This document shows positions 5,922 to 6,615 of a DNA stretch of 6,615 nucleotides, in pieces (position 1 is the stretch's first letter; each line of letters starts with the position of its first letter). The notes below the pieces were generated by a model. The model was not told where the DNA came from, searched no databases, and saw nothing but the letters and a program-made list of their open reading frames with translations. The stretch comes from an uncultured Lachnospiraceae bacterium (lineage in GTDB: Bacteria; Bacillota_A; Clostridia; Lachnospirales; Lachnospiraceae), in the NCBI GenBank assembly GCA_902783205.1, contig CACZQE010000391.1:1-6615 (forward strand). The letters run 5' to 3'. The translations under genes were made by a program, and so were the position numbers.

Positions 5922-6615
5922 ATCCTGTGTATGATTCATCATAGGAGAACTCAAAGTTATCCTTGATATGGAAAAAGTCTGAATAATCAATATCAAACAG
6001 AGGCTTCTTTACTTTTCGCACGTCCAGCCGGCGGGCGATCATCTGCTGGAGGACACCTCCGTAGGCAAGGTCGCCCTGTAAGAGAGCTCCGATGATCTTC
6101 CCGTTTTTATGAACGATCTTCTTGTATACACCGTCCTTATCAAAGGTCTCCACCTTGATTTCAGGATCCTCTTCCAGATTGGGATTCACCTCGCCTAAGG
6201 ACATGGTGGAAATCTCCAGGAAACGCATGGTGGACTTGCTGGCGAAGAAATCCGTCATGGCTGCTCTCTCTCCTGCCATATTTGCAGCGGCGATCATACC
6301 TTCCTTTACAGCCACAGGCCAGATAGGACTTAAACCGGACACATCTCCTGCACCGAAAATATCGGGATCATTGGTCCTGCCCGCCTCGTCGTAGACCAGG
6401 CCGAAACGGGAGAGTTCCAGTCCGCTGTCGGCCAGAAATTCCACGTTGGAGCGGACACCTGCCGTCACTACGAAGAAATCACAGGGAAGCTCGGTACCAT
6501 CACTTAATACTACCGTGGTAATCTCATCCTGATCGTTTTTGATCACCTCATTGACACCGACCCCGTAATGCTGTTCCACACCTTCAGATTCAAATGCATC
6601 TATATAAGTCTGCGC
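5920..6615 (-). CDS. FAD/NAD(P)-dependent oxidoreductase, C-terminal 231 residues (5' end outside window)
   Basis: The frame is open to the right edge, so the N-terminal FAD-binding half is missing. What remains begins AQTYIDAFESEGVEQ, in the region that ends the NAD(P)H-binding domain. It has the DFFVVTAGVRSN segment (46-57 of the fragment), then the second FAD contact TNDPDIFGAGD (81-91), followed by a helix PVAVKEGMIAAANMAGE typical of NADH:rubredoxin, nitrite and CoA-disulfide reductase relatives. The C-terminal part (about 130-215) with IVHKNGKIIGALLQGD resembles the rubredoxin-reductase C-terminal domain. It would pass electrons from NAD(P)H through FAD to a partner not seen here. No redox-active CxxxxC can be judged because the N-terminus is absent. 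It is the first visible gene of the cluster with the transporter and the Mob fusion. Confidence 0.9.
   Translation of the reverse strand, partial: AQTYIDAFESEGVEQHYGVGVNEVIKNDQDEITTVVLSDGTELPCDFFVVTAGVRSNVEFLADSGLELSRFGLVYDEAGRTNDPDIFGAGDVSGLSPIWPVAVKEGMIAAANMAGERAAMTDFFASKSTMRFLEISTMSLGEVNPNLEEDPEIKVETFDKDGVYKKIVHKNGKIIGALLQGDLAYGGVLQQMIARRLDVRKVKKPLFDIDYSDFFHIKDNFEFSYDESYTG

Noticed and set aside
5907..5996. Transporter start at the far upstream Met (345 residues)
   Set aside because: The extra 30 residues overlap the flavoprotein gene, while the Met at 5906 has an ideal AGGAGG site and begins the family-like sequence.

Overview
The window looks like chromosomal DNA of a moderate-GC anaerobic Firmicute, most likely a gut clostridium of the Lachnospiraceae type. 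This is inferred from the clostridial style of the proteins, the strong AGGAGG-like ribosome binding sites and the mix of genes. No sequence search was possible. No rRNA, tRNA, CRISPR array, insertion sequence or phage gene is visible.

Left part (1-1640): an edge fragment is followed by a strong bidirectional hairpin terminator (112-184). Then, all on the minus strand and read from right to left, come a 33-residue tyrosine-rich mini-protein (1478-1377), a 56-residue two-helix membrane protein (1333-1163) and a complete SIR2-family NAD-dependent protein deacylase (1006-215). Between the membrane protein and the sirtuin lies an array of four 18-bp tandem repeats (1025-1096), with a possible sirtuin promoter just upstream of it.

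Centre (1480-2637): a short divergent intergenic region carries a reasonable plus-strand promoter with two small inverted repeats. It drives a HTH-WYL transcriptional regulator (1648-2637), the only confident plus-strand gene.

Right part (2634-6615): a tightly spaced minus-strand cluster, transcribed right to left. It holds an FAD/NAD(P)-dependent oxidoreductase (its N-terminus lies beyond the window), a ten-helix TDT/TehA-SLAC1-type transporter, a fused MobA-MobB molybdenum-cofactor protein, and a P-loop GTPase with a hydrophobic DUF697-like C-terminal half. Gaps of 13, 27 and 24 nt suggest one operon. The last gene runs tail to tail into the WYL gene with overlapping stop codons.

A working picture is that the right-hand cluster supplies the nucleotide form of molybdenum cofactor to a molybdoenzyme system, with a flavoprotein electron carrier and an anion transporter. 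The role of the GTPase there is unknown. The WYL protein may regulate itself or its neighbours. The functional links between these genes are inference from spacing only.
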